The notes under the pieces were generated by a model, which searched no databases, had not been told where the DNA came from, and saw only the letters and a program-made list of their open reading frames with translations. A DNA stretch of 64,000 nt, from the NCBI GenBank assembly GCA_003223325.1, contig QHYS01000023.1, positions 10,500 to 74,499 on the forward strand. The letters run 5' to 3'. Numbering within the stretch: position 1 is the stretch's first letter; every line of letters begins with the position of its first letter. Shown here piece by piece: positions 1 through 8,532 of this stretch. A program made the translations under genes and the position numbers. This DNA comes from Acidobacteriota bacterium (GTDB lineage: Bacteria > Acidobacteriota > Terriglobia > Acidiferrales > UBA7541).

Positions 1-717
1 GCCGATGGATTGATCTTTGCTGGTCCGCCGGTACCAATCGATCAGCGTAGCCATCTGTTCGAGGCCCGACTTCACAACGTGAATATTGGAGACGTCGCCG
101 CGCACCACACTGGCCACAAAGATGTTGCCCAGCGTGGAATCTTCCCAGCCCGGCGTGAAGATCGGCAAGTTTTTCTGGCAAGCGGCATACACCCAGGAGT
201 CTTGGGGATCGATTTCGTAGAACTCGCGGATGTTGCAATTGCGGATGAGCTGATACATGTATTCGTAGGGGAAGTGACGGTGGCCTTCACGGTCGGCCTC
301 CTGCCAGTACTTCAGCACCTGGCGCTCGATGCGGCGCATGGCTTCTTCCTCGGGAATGCATGTGTCGGTCACGCGATTCAGGCCGCGCTCGCGCAGGGCC
401 AGCTCTTCATCATCGGTCAGATTGCGGTAACTGGGAACGCGGCGGTAATGATTGTGCGCGACGAGATTGAAAATATCTTCCTCGAGGTTGGCGCCCGTGG
501 TGCAAATTGCGTGCACTTTATCCTGTCGGATCATCTCCGCGAGCGACAATCCAAGTTCCGCGGTGCTCATCGCGCCGGCCATGGCCAGCAGCATTTTTCC
601 TCCCTGGTCCAAGTGGCGGCGATAGGCCTCGGCGGCATCGACTACGACGGCGGCATTGAAGTGCCGGAAGTGATGCTTGATGAACTCTGTCACGCTCATC
701 TGCGCGTGCACGCTCAT
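1..717 (-). CDS. Deoxyhypusine synthase-like protein (partial, C-terminus outside window)
   Basis: The minus strand reads as the N-terminal ~239 residues of the deoxyhypusine/homospermidine synthase family: an NAD-dependent Rossmann-type enzyme that moves an aminobutyl group from spermidine to an acceptor. The family-typical stretches GGKMLLAMAGAMSTAELG, CTTGANLEED and the later TPGWEDSTLGN are visible. The C-terminal part with the active-site lysine lies beyond base 1, so activity cannot be judged. Bacteria lack eIF5A, so the bacterial substrate is probably a polyamine or unknown. The first ATG is at 717, another in frame at 699. The best ribosome-binding site (GGGAGGTGA, 743-751) sits 26 nt before that ATG but only 7 nt before an in-frame CTG at 738, so a CTG start is possible. 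Confidence 0.85.
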   Translation of the reverse strand, partial: MSVHAQMSVTEFIKHHFRHFNAAVVVDAAEAYRRHLDQGGKMLLAMAGAMSTAELGLSLAEMIRQDKVHAICTTGANLEEDIFNLVAHNHYRRVPSYRNLTDDEELALRERGLNRVTDTCIPEEEAMRRIERQVLKYWQEADREGHRHFPYEYMYQLIRNCNIREFYEIDPQDSWVYAACQKNLPIFTPGWEDSTLGNIFVASVVRGDVSNIHVVKSGLEQMATLIDWYRRTSKDQSIG

Positions 718-843
718 CTTCGCGGTTTGTGTTTTCAGTCAGTCACCTCCCAGGCTAATTTTCTTGAATCCTAGACCACCCGTGAGCGCGTTGCAAGCAA
801 CTATCGCGTTTTTTCATCGCCTCAACCTCCGCGCCCGGAAAAT

Positions 844-1380
844 TCATTTCCAAAAGCGCGAATAAAAAAGAATCGCCCCGACAGATTTTGCGTCGTGCAG
901 CGATCCGCGGCGGATCATTTTTTCCAGAGCGGCCAGCGAAAATTTTCTCGCACTGATGCGCTCGTCGTCTTCCGGCCGCGCACGGCCGCGTCGCAAGCCC
1001 GTAGCGACGAAGACCCACATGCGCTCGGTGACAAATCCCGGAGAGGGGAAGAGTTCCAAAATTTGTTTCATCTGGCGCGCAGTGTAGCCCGTTTCCTCGA
1101 TGAGCTCGCGCCGCGCCGCCGCAGGCCGCGACTCGCCCGCTTCGAGGCGGCCGGCGACGAGCTCCCACAAAGAGGCGCCGAGTGCGTGCCGGTATTGCCG
1201 CACGAGCAGGATGCCACCGTCGGGAAATATGGGAAGAACGACGACGGAGCCGCGATGAACTACGATGTCGCGCGTCACTACAGTGCCGCCGGGCTCGCAG
1301 ATGCGATCCTGACGTACGCTGAACACTTTGCCTTCATAGAGCGTCTTGGTGTGAAGAACTCGTGCGCGACGATTGGGCAT
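844..1380 (-). CDS. NUDIX hydrolase, ADP-ribose pyrophosphatase-like
   Basis: The protein is 178 residues. It should hydrolyse a nucleoside diphosphate derivative, most likely ADP-ribose, in the cytoplasm. The complete Nudix box GX5EX7REUXEEXGU is present (GRLEAGES ... RRELIEETGY), preceded by an N-terminal beta domain typical of the ADPRase group (LVRQYRHALGASLWELVAG) and followed by the PGFVTERMWVFVA segment. Start: a TTG at 1389 extends the frame by three codons, but a GAGG at 1391-1394 lies about 10 nt before the ATG at 1380, which I prefer. It lies on the same strand as, and between, the PilZ gene and the deoxyhypusine-synthase-like gene. Exact substrate is inferred from family resemblance only. 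Confidence 0.9.
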   Translation of the reverse strand: MPNRRARVLHTKTLYEGKVFSVRQDRICEPGGTVVTRDIVVHRGSVVVLPIFPDGGILLVRQYRHALGASLWELVAGRLEAGESRPAAARRELIEETGYTARQMKQILELFPSPGFVTERMWVFVATGLRRGRARPEDDERISARKFSLAALEKMIRRGSLHDAKSVGAILFYSRFWK

Positions 1381-1483
1381 GATGGCCAAACCTCAGCGAG
1401 GCCGCTCACCCAAGTTAAAACGCCGTGAGACGCGGGCTCAAGGAAATCCCTGCCTCAGGCTCATCGCTCGGGGCGGCGATCTC

Positions 1484-1526
1484 CGGTCTTAGGACTCCTG
1501 TGGATTCCACCGGAGTCCTAAAACCG
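1484..1526. terminator. Large near-perfect hairpin between the NUDIX and PilZ genes
   Basis: A 43-bp palindrome: CGGT, a mismatch, TTAGGACTCC, a mismatch, GTGG, a three-base loop, then the complementary arms. It lies just beyond the stop of the minus-strand PilZ gene (1548) and upstream of the NUDIX start (1380). No T-run follows on either strand, so it may be a Rho-independent-like pause, an RNA-stabilising hairpin or a protein-binding dyad rather than a classical terminator. Confidence 0.45.
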
Positions 1527-1547
1527 AACCGGATCGGATTGCCGATT

Positions 1548-1961
1548 TTAAGGAGTGTAGGAAGGAAATGCCAGACGGTAAAGATCAGCTTCGCCCAGAG
1601 CGAATGCTCCGATCAGCCAGCCGCCGTCGTGGGGTCGCATCCAGGCAAGCTGAAACAGAAGTTGAGACGCTCCCGCGGGAAACAAAGTGCCGCCCGGCAC
1701 GGCGCGCAGAACAAGCGCGGAATCGGTCTGCGGACGGGTGCGAAGCCGCAGGCAGCAGCCGGAGCGGCTGATGTTGACGGTAGAACAAAGCTCGACGAAA
1801 AACCTGCCGTTGAAGGCCAGACCGCACACGGCAAAGGTAAGTTCGGTAGAGGATCGTGGTTCGCGGCGAGTGGATCGGAAGGGTTCTGCCCCGGCCGCAT
1901 GATCCGCTGCCTGATTAGCCGCCCGCGGCGGAAGGTTGGTTGCCCGTGCCGGACGAATCAC
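1548..1961 (-). CDS. PilZ domain protein
   Basis: A 137-residue protein with one PilZ domain, the small beta-barrel that binds cyclic di-GMP. The arginine motif RREPR (about residues 31-35) and the second motif NISRSG fit RxxxR and (D/N)xSxxG. The C-terminal RPHDGGWLIGAF strand completes the barrel. I chose the GTG at 1961 because GGAGG stands 6 nt before it; the ATG at 2030 has no such site. The gene is alone in its orientation, with about 450 bp of non-coding DNA upstream. The effector it acts on is unknown. Several plus-strand frames overlap here but look compositional only. Confidence 0.75.
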   Translation of the reverse strand: MIRPARATNLPPRAANQAADHAAGAEPFRSTRREPRSSTELTFAVCGLAFNGRFFVELCSTVNISRSGCCLRLRTRPQTDSALVLRAVPGGTLFPAGASQLLFQLAWMRPHDGGWLIGAFALGEADLYRLAFPSYTP

Positions 1962-2413
1962 CCCTGCCCTCCTGCCGTAACGTTCTTGATCGGTAAATAA
2001 TCTAGGGCAAACTGGAGGCCGAAGTTGCACGAAAATTGTGCAAGTGGCGATCTCATTACGCCAGAGGGAGTTAGGAAAACCGGGTACCGAGGTACATTCC
2101 GTACTAGAAATACTGTAGCTATGAATTTTCTATGTGATACCCGCACTTTTGACTACCTCACCTAGCCAACGTAACAGAATGTGGCCAAGTCGTTTTTATC
2201 AGTCGCAAGAGGGCTATTTTCCGCCATTGCGGTGGCAACCTGTGCATGTGCGCCCCGGGCCTCGAATGCCCCCTTCGCTGCCGCCTTCACACTCGATTCC
2301 CGGGGCCGGTGGGAATGTGAAAAGAGGGGAGTTGGCCAGTTTCGGCATGCACCGTATACTCGTGTTGCGTCGAATTGTTGCTCGGTGCACGCCAGAGTGA
2401 ATCGGGACTGCAC
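1962..2413. other. Divergent intergenic region with short dyads
   Basis: About 450 bp separates the PilZ gene (minus) from the LytTR regulator (plus). It contains TTGCAC-7nt-GTGCAA at 2025-2043, a 6-bp inverted repeat that could be an operator. I found no convincing gene; frames here are shadows. Confidence 0.4.
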
Positions 2414-3190
2414 ATGAACACCTATATGGACACTTTGATCGTGGATGACGAGAAGCCCGCGCGAGACGAGCTCGCTTTTCTGCTGAAGAGCTTTCCGGAA
2501 GTAAGCGTGGTCGGGCAGGGAAAGAATGGGCTCGAGGCAGTGGCCCTGATCAAGGAGCACAATCCCGACCTGGTTTTTCTGGATGTGCAGATGCCCGGCT
2601 TAGATGGATTCGGAGTGATTCAGAGATTGATGGATCGCAAACTGCGCCTGCCGCACATTGTTTTCGCGACCGCTTACGAATCTTACGCGGTCCAGGCGTT
2701 CGAGGTGAATGCGGTCGACTACATTCTAAAGCCGTTCGATAAGCAGCGGCTAGCGCGGGCCTTGCAACGGGCCCGCCGCGTTCTGGGCGCGGAGCATATT
2801 CCGACGGAGAGGTTGGAGACGCTGATGAATCAGCTGGGCACGCGCAGCGGCCAGCCGGTCAAGCTGTTGGTGAAATCGCAGGGACGGCTCCTGCTGGTGG
2901 ACGCGGCGGATATGGTGTGCGCCTCGATTGAAGACGGTACAATTACGATCTGCACACGCGATCTCGAAGGCACCTCGAATTACCGTACCATCGAAGAGTT
3001 GGCAGAGACGCTCGATGCCGAGCGCTTCTGGCGGCCGCACCGTTCGCATCTGGTGAATATCAACCATATTAAGGAAGTGCTCCCCTGGTTCAAATCGAGT
3101 TACATGCTGAAAATGGCGGATAAGCGGCAGTCGGAAGTTCCGGTGAGCCGCGCGCAGACCAAGCGCCTCCGCGAATTGCTGAAGATGTAA
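2414..3190 (+). CDS. LytTR-family response regulator
   Basis: The 258-residue protein has an N-terminal receiver domain (acidic pair D11/D12, phosphoacceptor D57 in LVFLDVQMPGLDG, lysine in LKPFD) and a C-terminal LytTR DNA-binding domain (about 155-255, FWRPHRSHLVNINHI). It is a cytoplasmic transcription regulator of the AgrA/LytR type. No histidine kinase is adjacent, so the partner is encoded elsewhere. The ATG at 2414 places the receiver at the usual distance from the start; the ribosome-binding site is weak. An in-frame TTG at 2375 would only add unmatched residues. The acyl-CoA dehydrogenase follows 33 nt downstream on the same strand. Confidence 0.93.
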   Translation: MNTYMDTLIVDDEKPARDELAFLLKSFPEVSVVGQGKNGLEAVALIKEHNPDLVFLDVQMPGLDGFGVIQRLMDRKLRLPHIVFATAYESYAVQAFEVNAVDYILKPFDKQRLARALQRARRVLGAEHIPTERLETLMNQLGTRSGQPVKLLVKSQGRLLLVDAADMVCASIEDGTITICTRDLEGTSNYRTIEELAETLDAERFWRPHRSHLVNINHIKEVLPWFKSSYMLKMADKRQSEVPVSRAQTKRLRELLKM

Positions 3191-3223
3191 CCGTCCCAAA
3201 CGGCTATTCCAGCAAACAAGCAC

Positions 3224-4426
3224 ATGGATTTCTCCCTCACCGACGATCAGCGCATGATCCGGGAAAATGTGCGCCGCTTCATGGAAACCGAAGTGCGCCC
3301 GCTGATTCGGTGCTACGACCGCGAGGAAAAATTCGCCGGCGCTGAAATCCGGCGCCTCGGAGAACTCGGCTGCTGCGGGATGCTGATCCCGGAGGAGTGG
3401 GGCGGCGCCGGCCTGGATACAATTTCCTACGTGCTGATGCTCGAAGAGGTAGCGCGTGTGGATGCGTCCATAGCCGTGGCCCTGAGCGTGACCAATTCCG
3501 TGGTGGCTTGGCCGCTCTGGCGTCACGGCAACGATGCGCAGCGGCAGAAATATCTGCCGCAGCTTGCGCGCGGCGAAATTCTCGGCGCCTTTTGCTTGAC
3601 CGAGTCCCAGGCTGGCTCCGACGCCGCCGCTATTGAAACGCGAGCAGTCCGCAGCGGCAAGACCTACCGGCTCAACGGCACCAAGAGCTGGGTGACCAAC
3701 GGTGGCGAAAGCGGCATCTATCTGATTGTTGCGAAGACCGAGCCGGCGGCTGGGGCGCGAGGAGTAACCGCGTTTCTTGTCGAACCGGGCTTCTCCGGCT
3801 TTCGGGTGGGCCGCTACGAAGATAAAATGGGCCTGCGTTCTTCGCGCTCGGCGGAAATTCTTTTTGCCGATTGCCAAGTGCCGGAGGAAAATCGCCTGGG
3901 TGAGGAAGGTCAGGGATTGAAGATCGCCCTCGAAGCGCTCGACGGCGGCCGCGTGGGCATTGCCGCGCAGGCCGTGGGTCTCGCGCAGGGCGCGCTCGAA
4001 GCCGCCGCAAGTTACGCCCAACAGCGGCGCGCCTTCGGCAAAACCATCGGCGAATTTCAGGCCATCCAGTTTATGCTCGCGGATATGCACACGGAGATCG
4101 AAGCGGCTCGGTTGCTCGTCTGGCAGGCGGCCCATATGCGAGACACCGCGCGCGACGCGGGGTCGAGCCGCCTCGGTGCTTTTGCTTCGCGCGCGAAACT
4201 TTTCGCCGCCGAGATGGCCAATCGCGTGGCCTATAAGGCCGTGCAAATTCACGGCAGCGTGGGTTACTCGCGCGAGAGCGACGTCGAGCGCATGTATCGC
4301 GACGCGCGCGTGCTCTCGATCTACGAAGGCACCAGCGAAATTCAACGCATGATCATTGCTCGGGACTTGCTGGCCGCAGGTCGCGCTCGTAGCAGTGAGC
4401 AATCCCACACCAGAGGGGCTCATTAG
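3224..4426 (+). CDS. Acyl-CoA dehydrogenase
   Basis: A full-length 400-residue FAD enzyme that oxidises an acyl-CoA to the 2-enoyl-CoA, passing electrons to ETF. The three domains are visible: N-terminal helices (FSLTDDQRMIRENVRRFME), middle beta domain with FCLTESQAGSD and the YRLNGTKSWVTNG flavin-contact segment, and the C-terminal helical domain with AFGKTIGEFQAIQF and VQIHGSVGYSRESDVERMYRDAR. The catalytic glutamate is probably in the IYEGTSEIQ segment, as in short-chain and butyryl-type enzymes. It lies 33 nt after the LytTR gene and abuts trpS, whose GTG start is one base beyond its stop. Chain-length preference cannot be read from the sequence. Confidence 0.95.
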   Translation: MDFSLTDDQRMIRENVRRFMETEVRPLIRCYDREEKFAGAEIRRLGELGCCGMLIPEEWGGAGLDTISYVLMLEEVARVDASIAVALSVTNSVVAWPLWRHGNDAQRQKYLPQLARGEILGAFCLTESQAGSDAAAIETRAVRSGKTYRLNGTKSWVTNGGESGIYLIVAKTEPAAGARGVTAFLVEPGFSGFRVGRYEDKMGLRSSRSAEILFADCQVPEENRLGEEGQGLKIALEALDGGRVGIAAQAVGLAQGALEAAASYAQQRRAFGKTIGEFQAIQFMLADMHTEIEAARLLVWQAAHMRDTARDAGSSRLGAFASRAKLFAAEMANRVAYKAVQIHGSVGYSRESDVERMYRDARVLSIYEGTSEIQRMIIARDLLAAGRARSSEQSHTRGAH

Positions 4427-4427
4427 G

Positions 4428-5732
4428 GTGCCGCCAGGGGCAGAGAACGCTCGGGAGAAACGCAAACGCGTCCTGAGCGGCATGCGTCCCACCGGGCGGC
4501 TGCACATCGGCCATTATTTCGGCGCGCTCCAGAATTGGAGAAGCCTGCAAGACGACCCCCACTACGAATGCTTTTACTTCATCGCCGATTGGCACGCCCT
4601 GACCACCGATTACGCCGATACTTCTTTCGTCGCGCAGAACACCATCGAAATTGCCACCGATTGGCTGGCAGCGGGACTTGATCCCGAAAAAAGCACGCTA
4701 TTCGTGCAGTCGGCAGTTCCCGAGCATGCCGAACTGAATCTGCTGCTCACCATGATTACTCCGCTCGGTTGGCTTGAGCGCGTGCCCACATACAAAGAAG
4801 CGCTCGAAAACATCACCAACAAAGATCTGCATACATACGGTTTCCTCGGCTATCCGGTGTTGCAGACGGCGGATATCGTCATGTACGGTGAACCCGACGT
4901 GGAGCTGGTCGTACCTGTGGGCGAAGACCAGAAATCTCACGTCGAGCTCGGCCGCGAAATCGTGCGGCGGTTTAACACGTACTATGGACTCGAGATGAAC
5001 CGCGAAGCTTTGTGTGAAGGGGAGAATGCTGCGAAGGTCGTCAATCGCTTGGGTTTTAGGATTCCAGAGCGTCGTGGCGAGCCACGCAATCAATTTCTGT
5101 CCGAGTACGAGGAAAACCTTCGTGTGGCAGCGCTTGAGATGGGAGTTGAGAATTTCATGAGCCAATTGGCGGATCTCGGAAGCTATTTTTCCTTTGAGAA
5201 GAAGCTACGGGAGCCGGAGACGATGCTTACGCATACGCCGCGGATTCCCGGGCTCGATGGGCGCAAAATGTCCAAGAGCTATGGCAACGCCATCATGCTC
5301 AGCGAATCCGACGAGGACATTCGCAAAAAAACCAAGGTGATGGTCACCGATCCGGCGCGCAAGCGCCGGCAGGATCCCGGCAATCCGGATGTTTGTCCCG
5401 TCTTCGATTGGCACAAACTGTTTTCGCCGAACGACGTTCAGGCATGGTCGGCGCACGGCTGCCGCACGGCAGGGATCGGCTGCATCGAGTGCAAGGCGGC
5501 GATGGCGGAGAATCTAATCAAGTGGATTCAGCCCGTGCGGCAGCGCCGACAGGATTATGAGCAGCAGCCGCAGCAAGTGCTGGAATATCTGGACACGGGC
5601 TCGAAGCGCGCACGCATGGTCGCGCAGCAGACCATGGACCGCGTCCGCGAAGCCGTCTTTCACTGGGATGGGAAGCGCGCCGAGATTCGCGCTGCAAGGC
5701 GGGAAGCGAAGAATGCTCCGGCGGGACGCTGA
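4428..5732 (+). CDS. trpS: Tryptophan--tRNA ligase, iron-sulfur type
   Basis: Class I aminoacyl-tRNA synthetase that charges tRNA-Trp. The signatures are LHIGHYFGAL (HIGH) near the N-terminus and GRKMSKSYGN (KMSKS). Near the C-terminus the cysteines follow C-x21-C-x6-C-x2-C (first in NPDVCPVFD, last three in GCRTAGIGCIEC), close to the [4Fe-4S] ligand pattern of the Thermotoga maritima enzyme. At 434 residues it is about 100 longer than the E. coli enzyme; roughly 70 residues between the FNTYYG segment and REPETMLT look like an insertion. I chose GTG 4428 because GAGGGG lies 9 nt upstream; a GTG at 4395 would overlap the dehydrogenase gene. Confidence 0.93.
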   Translation: MPPGAENAREKRKRVLSGMRPTGRLHIGHYFGALQNWRSLQDDPHYECFYFIADWHALTTDYADTSFVAQNTIEIATDWLAAGLDPEKSTLFVQSAVPEHAELNLLLTMITPLGWLERVPTYKEALENITNKDLHTYGFLGYPVLQTADIVMYGEPDVELVVPVGEDQKSHVELGREIVRRFNTYYGLEMNREALCEGENAAKVVNRLGFRIPERRGEPRNQFLSEYEENLRVAALEMGVENFMSQLADLGSYFSFEKKLREPETMLTHTPRIPGLDGRKMSKSYGNAIMLSESDEDIRKKTKVMVTDPARKRRQDPGNPDVCPVFDWHKLFSPNDVQAWSAHGCRTAGIGCIECKAAMAENLIKWIQPVRQRRQDYEQQPQQVLEYLDTGSKRARMVAQQTMDRVREAVFHWDGKRAEIRAARREAKNAPAGR

Positions 5733-5739
5733 TCTAGCG

Positions 5740-5757
5740 TTTACCCGAACGGGTAAA
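5740..5757. terminator. Short perfect hairpin after trpS
   Basis: TTTACCCG-AA-CGGGTAAA is a perfect inverted repeat 7 nt past the trpS stop. No T-run follows, so termination strength is uncertain. A dispersed repeat copy begins just beyond it. Confidence 0.4.
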
Positions 5758-5767
5758 ACCAAAACGT

Positions 5768-5822
5768 TGTCATTCCGAGGAGTCTGCCTTGGGCGCACCA
5801 CGAGGAATCTGCTTTTGCTTTG
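5768..5822. repeat. Dispersed TGTCATTCYGAG-type intergenic repeat, copy 1
   Basis: TGTCATTCCGAGGAGTCTGCC begins the copy and a GAGGAATCTGC follows, in the orientation opposite to the copy at 7651. Related segments occur in other intergenic gaps of the window. Confidence 0.5.
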
Positions 5823-5868
5823 AGAGCGCAGTTTGGCACATTGGCGATGACCTAGGCGGGGGATAACG

Positions 5869-6663
5869 GTGGCCACTCCCTACAAAATTCATCTCGATAC
5901 CTACGATGGCCCGCTCGACCTGCTGCTGGATTTGATCCGCAAGCAGGAGATGGACATTCACAATATTCCCATCGCCAAGATCACGGGCCAGTATCTGGAA
6001 TATTTGCACCAGCTCGAACAGCTCGATATCGATGTCTCCGCCGATTTCATCTACATGGCCGCGACGCTGATCCTGATCAAGTCCAAGATGCTTTTGCCGG
6101 CCGATCCGCTGACGGGTCCTGAAGAGCAGGCAGACCCGCGCTCCGAGTTGGTTCATCGCCTCGTGGAGCACGAACAATTCAAGAGCGCGGCGCAATTGCT
6201 TTATCAGAAGCAGCAACTCGAGGCGCACGTCTGGTCGAAGCCGGATCGTTCGCTGTACGAAGGCGAGGACCTGCAGGGAGAGTTGCTGGTCTCGCTGGTG
6301 GATCTGGTGCGCGTCTTCCAGCACGTGCTGGAGCGCCGCAAGGAAGTCGCGAAAATTGAGCTACAGCACGATCCCTTTACCGTGGAGCAGATGATGCAAG
6401 TGCTGCGCGCGCAATTGTTGGCCTCGGAAGAGGGTATAGAGCTGGTGACGGTTTTCGAGTCCTGCACGTCGCGCTCGGCCATGATCTGTGCACTGCTGGC
6501 TGTGCTGGAATTGGTGCGGCTGCAGGCCATCGTGCTGGCGCAGACGGAAATTTTTGGTGCGATTTCCGTGCGCAAGCATAAGATGTTTGATGTCGTCTTT
6601 GCCGGCGGCGCCTCGGAGGCCCCGGCAGATGGGTCGCGTAGTGTCGACGAGCAATATTCATGA
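5869..6663 (+). CDS. scpA: Segregation and condensation protein A
   Basis: A 264-residue kleisin that bridges SMC heads in the chromosome condensation complex. The N-terminus YKIHLDTYDGPLDLLLDLIRK and the following IPIAKITGQYLEYL are highly typical of ScpA. The C-terminal winged-helix part (IVLAQTEIFGAISV) is present, so the protein appears complete. It starts at GTG 5869, preceded by a GGCGGGGG stretch. scpB follows about 80 nt later, the usual operon arrangement. smc is not in the window. Confidence 0.95.
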   Translation: MATPYKIHLDTYDGPLDLLLDLIRKQEMDIHNIPIAKITGQYLEYLHQLEQLDIDVSADFIYMAATLILIKSKMLLPADPLTGPEEQADPRSELVHRLVEHEQFKSAAQLLYQKQQLEAHVWSKPDRSLYEGEDLQGELLVSLVDLVRVFQHVLERRKEVAKIELQHDPFTVEQMMQVLRAQLLASEEGIELVTVFESCTSRSAMICALLAVLELVRLQAIVLAQTEIFGAISVRKHKMFDVVFAGGASEAPADGSRSVDEQYS

Positions 6664-6740
6664 TCATGACGACTCTTTTGACGCGCCAAAGCTCCTGATC
6701 GACGATGGCTTTCGCGCCGGAGCCGGGGTTAGCAACACTC

Positions 6741-7442
6741 ATGACAATGACCTCAACCGAATTAAAGAGCGCGCTCGAAGCCATCATCTATGCAGCCGAC
6801 GAGCCGGCCACCCTCGAACAGCTCGCGAGCGTTTTGGGCGAAGAGAAACACATCGTGCGCGCGGTGCTCGATGAGCTGGTGGCGAGCTACGCGACCGACG
6901 AGCGTGGCGTGGAGATTCGCGCGGTTGCGGGCGGCTATCGCGTTTACACCAAGCCGCAACACCACGATCTGGTGCGCAGGTTCATCAAGAGCCTGCGACC
7001 GCCGCTGCGGCTGACCATGCCGGCGCTCGAGACGCTCGCGGTCATCGCTTACAAGCAGCCCGTGACGCAGCCGGAAATTCAGGAGATTCGCGGCGTAAAT
7101 TGCGCTGGCGTGATCGAAACTTTGCTGGAGAAGCGCCTGATCACCACGGCGGGTCGCAAACCGGTGATGGGCCGGCCGATTCTTTATCGCACGTCGAAGG
7201 ATTTTCTGATGCGCTTCGGGCTCGGCGATATCGACGAGTTGCCGAGCCTCAAAGAGTTCGAGGCGCTGGCCCGCGAAGCGCTGGGCACGGATGACGGCAT
7301 CGCCGTGGAGGCGGAGACGTCCGAAGCCGGCGAAGCGCCGCCACCAGCCGCGGCGCGCGATTCCGAATCGTGCGCCCCCAATGCGGATGCGGAAGTCGCC
7401 GGGAAGAATCCCGGCGAGCCTGCCGGCCGGGCGGCCAACTAG
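6741..7442 (+). CDS. scpB: Segregation and condensation protein B
   Basis: A 233-residue protein of two winged-helix domains that binds ScpA in the SMC complex. The start of the fold, ELKSALEAIIYAADEPATLE, and the second-domain segment LETLAVIAYKQPVTQPEI are diagnostic. The C-terminal 50 residues are Ala/Pro/Glu-rich and probably disordered. The frame is open from an ATG at 6705, but family members begin only a few residues before ELKSAL, so I prefer the ATG at 6741 (another at 6747). It is in operon with scpA. Confidence 0.93.
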   Translation: MTMTSTELKSALEAIIYAADEPATLEQLASVLGEEKHIVRAVLDELVASYATDERGVEIRAVAGGYRVYTKPQHHDLVRRFIKSLRPPLRLTMPALETLAVIAYKQPVTQPEIQEIRGVNCAGVIETLLEKRLITTAGRKPVMGRPILYRTSKDFLMRFGLGDIDELPSLKEFEALAREALGTDDGIAVEAETSEAGEAPPPAAARDSESCAPNADAEVAGKNPGEPAGRAAN

Positions 7443-7550
7443 CCCGGGTCCCCAACGCGCACCGTTGTTGCGCGCGTTGGGTGGGAAGCGGGCCGCGCCG
7501 GGTTCACAGTACGTTTCGGCGGCGCTCAAAAGTGCCCCGTTTGCAAGCGT

Positions 7551-7700
7551 TGTCATTTTGGGCGCAGTGGCCGCAAGCCTGGCTTTCGAACCGCTCTCGG
7601 TCCGCGCGGCCCCGAAGCGGAAATCCCTCCGCTTCGTCCGGGCCCACCCGGAGAGATTCTTGGTCGTCCCGCAAAGTTCGCGGGACTCCTCAGAGTGACA
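7551..7700. repeat. Dispersed repeat, copy 2, with inverted ends
   Basis: The gap between scpB and rluB starts a TGTCATTTTG and ends with CAGAGTGACA, forming an inverted pair about 150 bp apart. The right end (7651-7700) reads GAGAGATTCTTGG..., a GC-rich hairpin (CCCGCAAAGTTCGCGGG), then CTCAGAGTGACA. This could be one short non-autonomous element or two facing copies of the intergenic repeat. Confidence 0.5.
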
Positions 7701-7728
7701 GAAACCACGAGGTAGGCGGCAAAATCGC

Positions 7729-8532
7729 ATGCTCGAACGGCTGCAAAAAATTATCGCGCGCGCAGGTATCGCCTCGCGACGCCATGCTGAGGAATTGATC
7801 CGCAGCGGGCAGGTGCGCGTCAACGGCGTGGTCGTCAGCGAACTGGGTGCGAAGGCTGATCCCGAGCGCGATCGCGTCGAAGCTGCCGGGCGCATCGCCG
7901 AACGGCCCCCGGAGCCAAGCTATTTGGCGCTGCACAAGCCGGTTCACGTCGTTTCCACCATGTCCGATCCCGAGGGACGAGCGACCTTGCGGCACCTCCT
8001 GCGCGGCCTCGCTGGCGGAATCTTTCCCGTGGGACGACTTGACTATGCGGCTTCGGGATTGATGCTGCTCACGAGCGACGGCGAGCTTGCCGACCGCATC
8101 TTCCGAAATTCCGCGCGGCTGCCGCAGACTTATTGGCTGAAGGTGGCGGGCCGGTTGACCGACGACCAGACGCAAGAGGTTCGGCGCGAAGCGCGTGTGC
8201 GCTTGCGCCGGCTGCGCTCTCCGGGTGCCGCGGGTTCCGAGCCTGCAAATCCCTGGTATGAAGCGGAACTGACCGGCGCGCGGCGAGACTTGCTGCGGCG
8301 CGCTCTTTTCGCGCTGGGCCATCCCGTCGAAAAGATGAAGCGCGTGAAGCTGGGGCCGCTCAAGTTGGGCAATTTGGCAGAGGGCCACTATCGCCGTCTC
8401 GAGCCGCGCGAAGTTAAGCAATTGCGTAGATTCGTCGAACAGCCGAAAGGCGCTATGCCAGCGCGGCGAGAGAAACGCACGAACCGTAATGCGCTTCGTC
8501 AAGCCAAAAAGTCGAGGCGTTCGACGCGATGA
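7729..8532 (+). CDS. rluB: Pseudouridine synthase, RsuA/RluB family
   Basis: A 267-residue RNA-modifying enzyme. An N-terminal S4 RNA-binding domain (LQKIIARAGIASRRHAEELI, residues about 3-60) is followed by the catalytic domain with GRLDYAASGLMLLT, whose aspartate is the nucleophile. The end is a basic tail rich in Lys and Arg. By analogy it modifies 23S rRNA (RluB) rather than 16S, but the two are hard to tell apart by eye. Its last four bases overlap the start of the CoA-binding protein gene (ATGA), suggesting coupled translation. Its place after scpA-scpB is a common bacterial gene order. Confidence 0.88.
   Translation: MLERLQKIIARAGIASRRHAEELIRSGQVRVNGVVVSELGAKADPERDRVEAAGRIAERPPEPSYLALHKPVHVVSTMSDPEGRATLRHLLRGLAGGIFPVGRLDYAASGLMLLTSDGELADRIFRNSARLPQTYWLKVAGRLTDDQTQEVRREARVRLRRLRSPGAAGSEPANPWYEAELTGARRDLLRRALFALGHPVEKMKRVKLGPLKLGNLAEGHYRRLEPREVKQLRRFVEQPKGAMPARREKRTNRNALRQAKKSRRSTR

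Noticed and set aside
10-774. 254-codon plus-strand open frame
   Set aside because: It is the complement of a clear deoxyhypusine-synthase-like coding sequence on the minus strand.
2750-4507. 585-codon minus-strand open frame
   Set aside because: It lies opposite the LytTR and acyl-CoA dehydrogenase genes, which have full family motifs; the antisense frame has no recognisable domain and results from GC-rich codon use.
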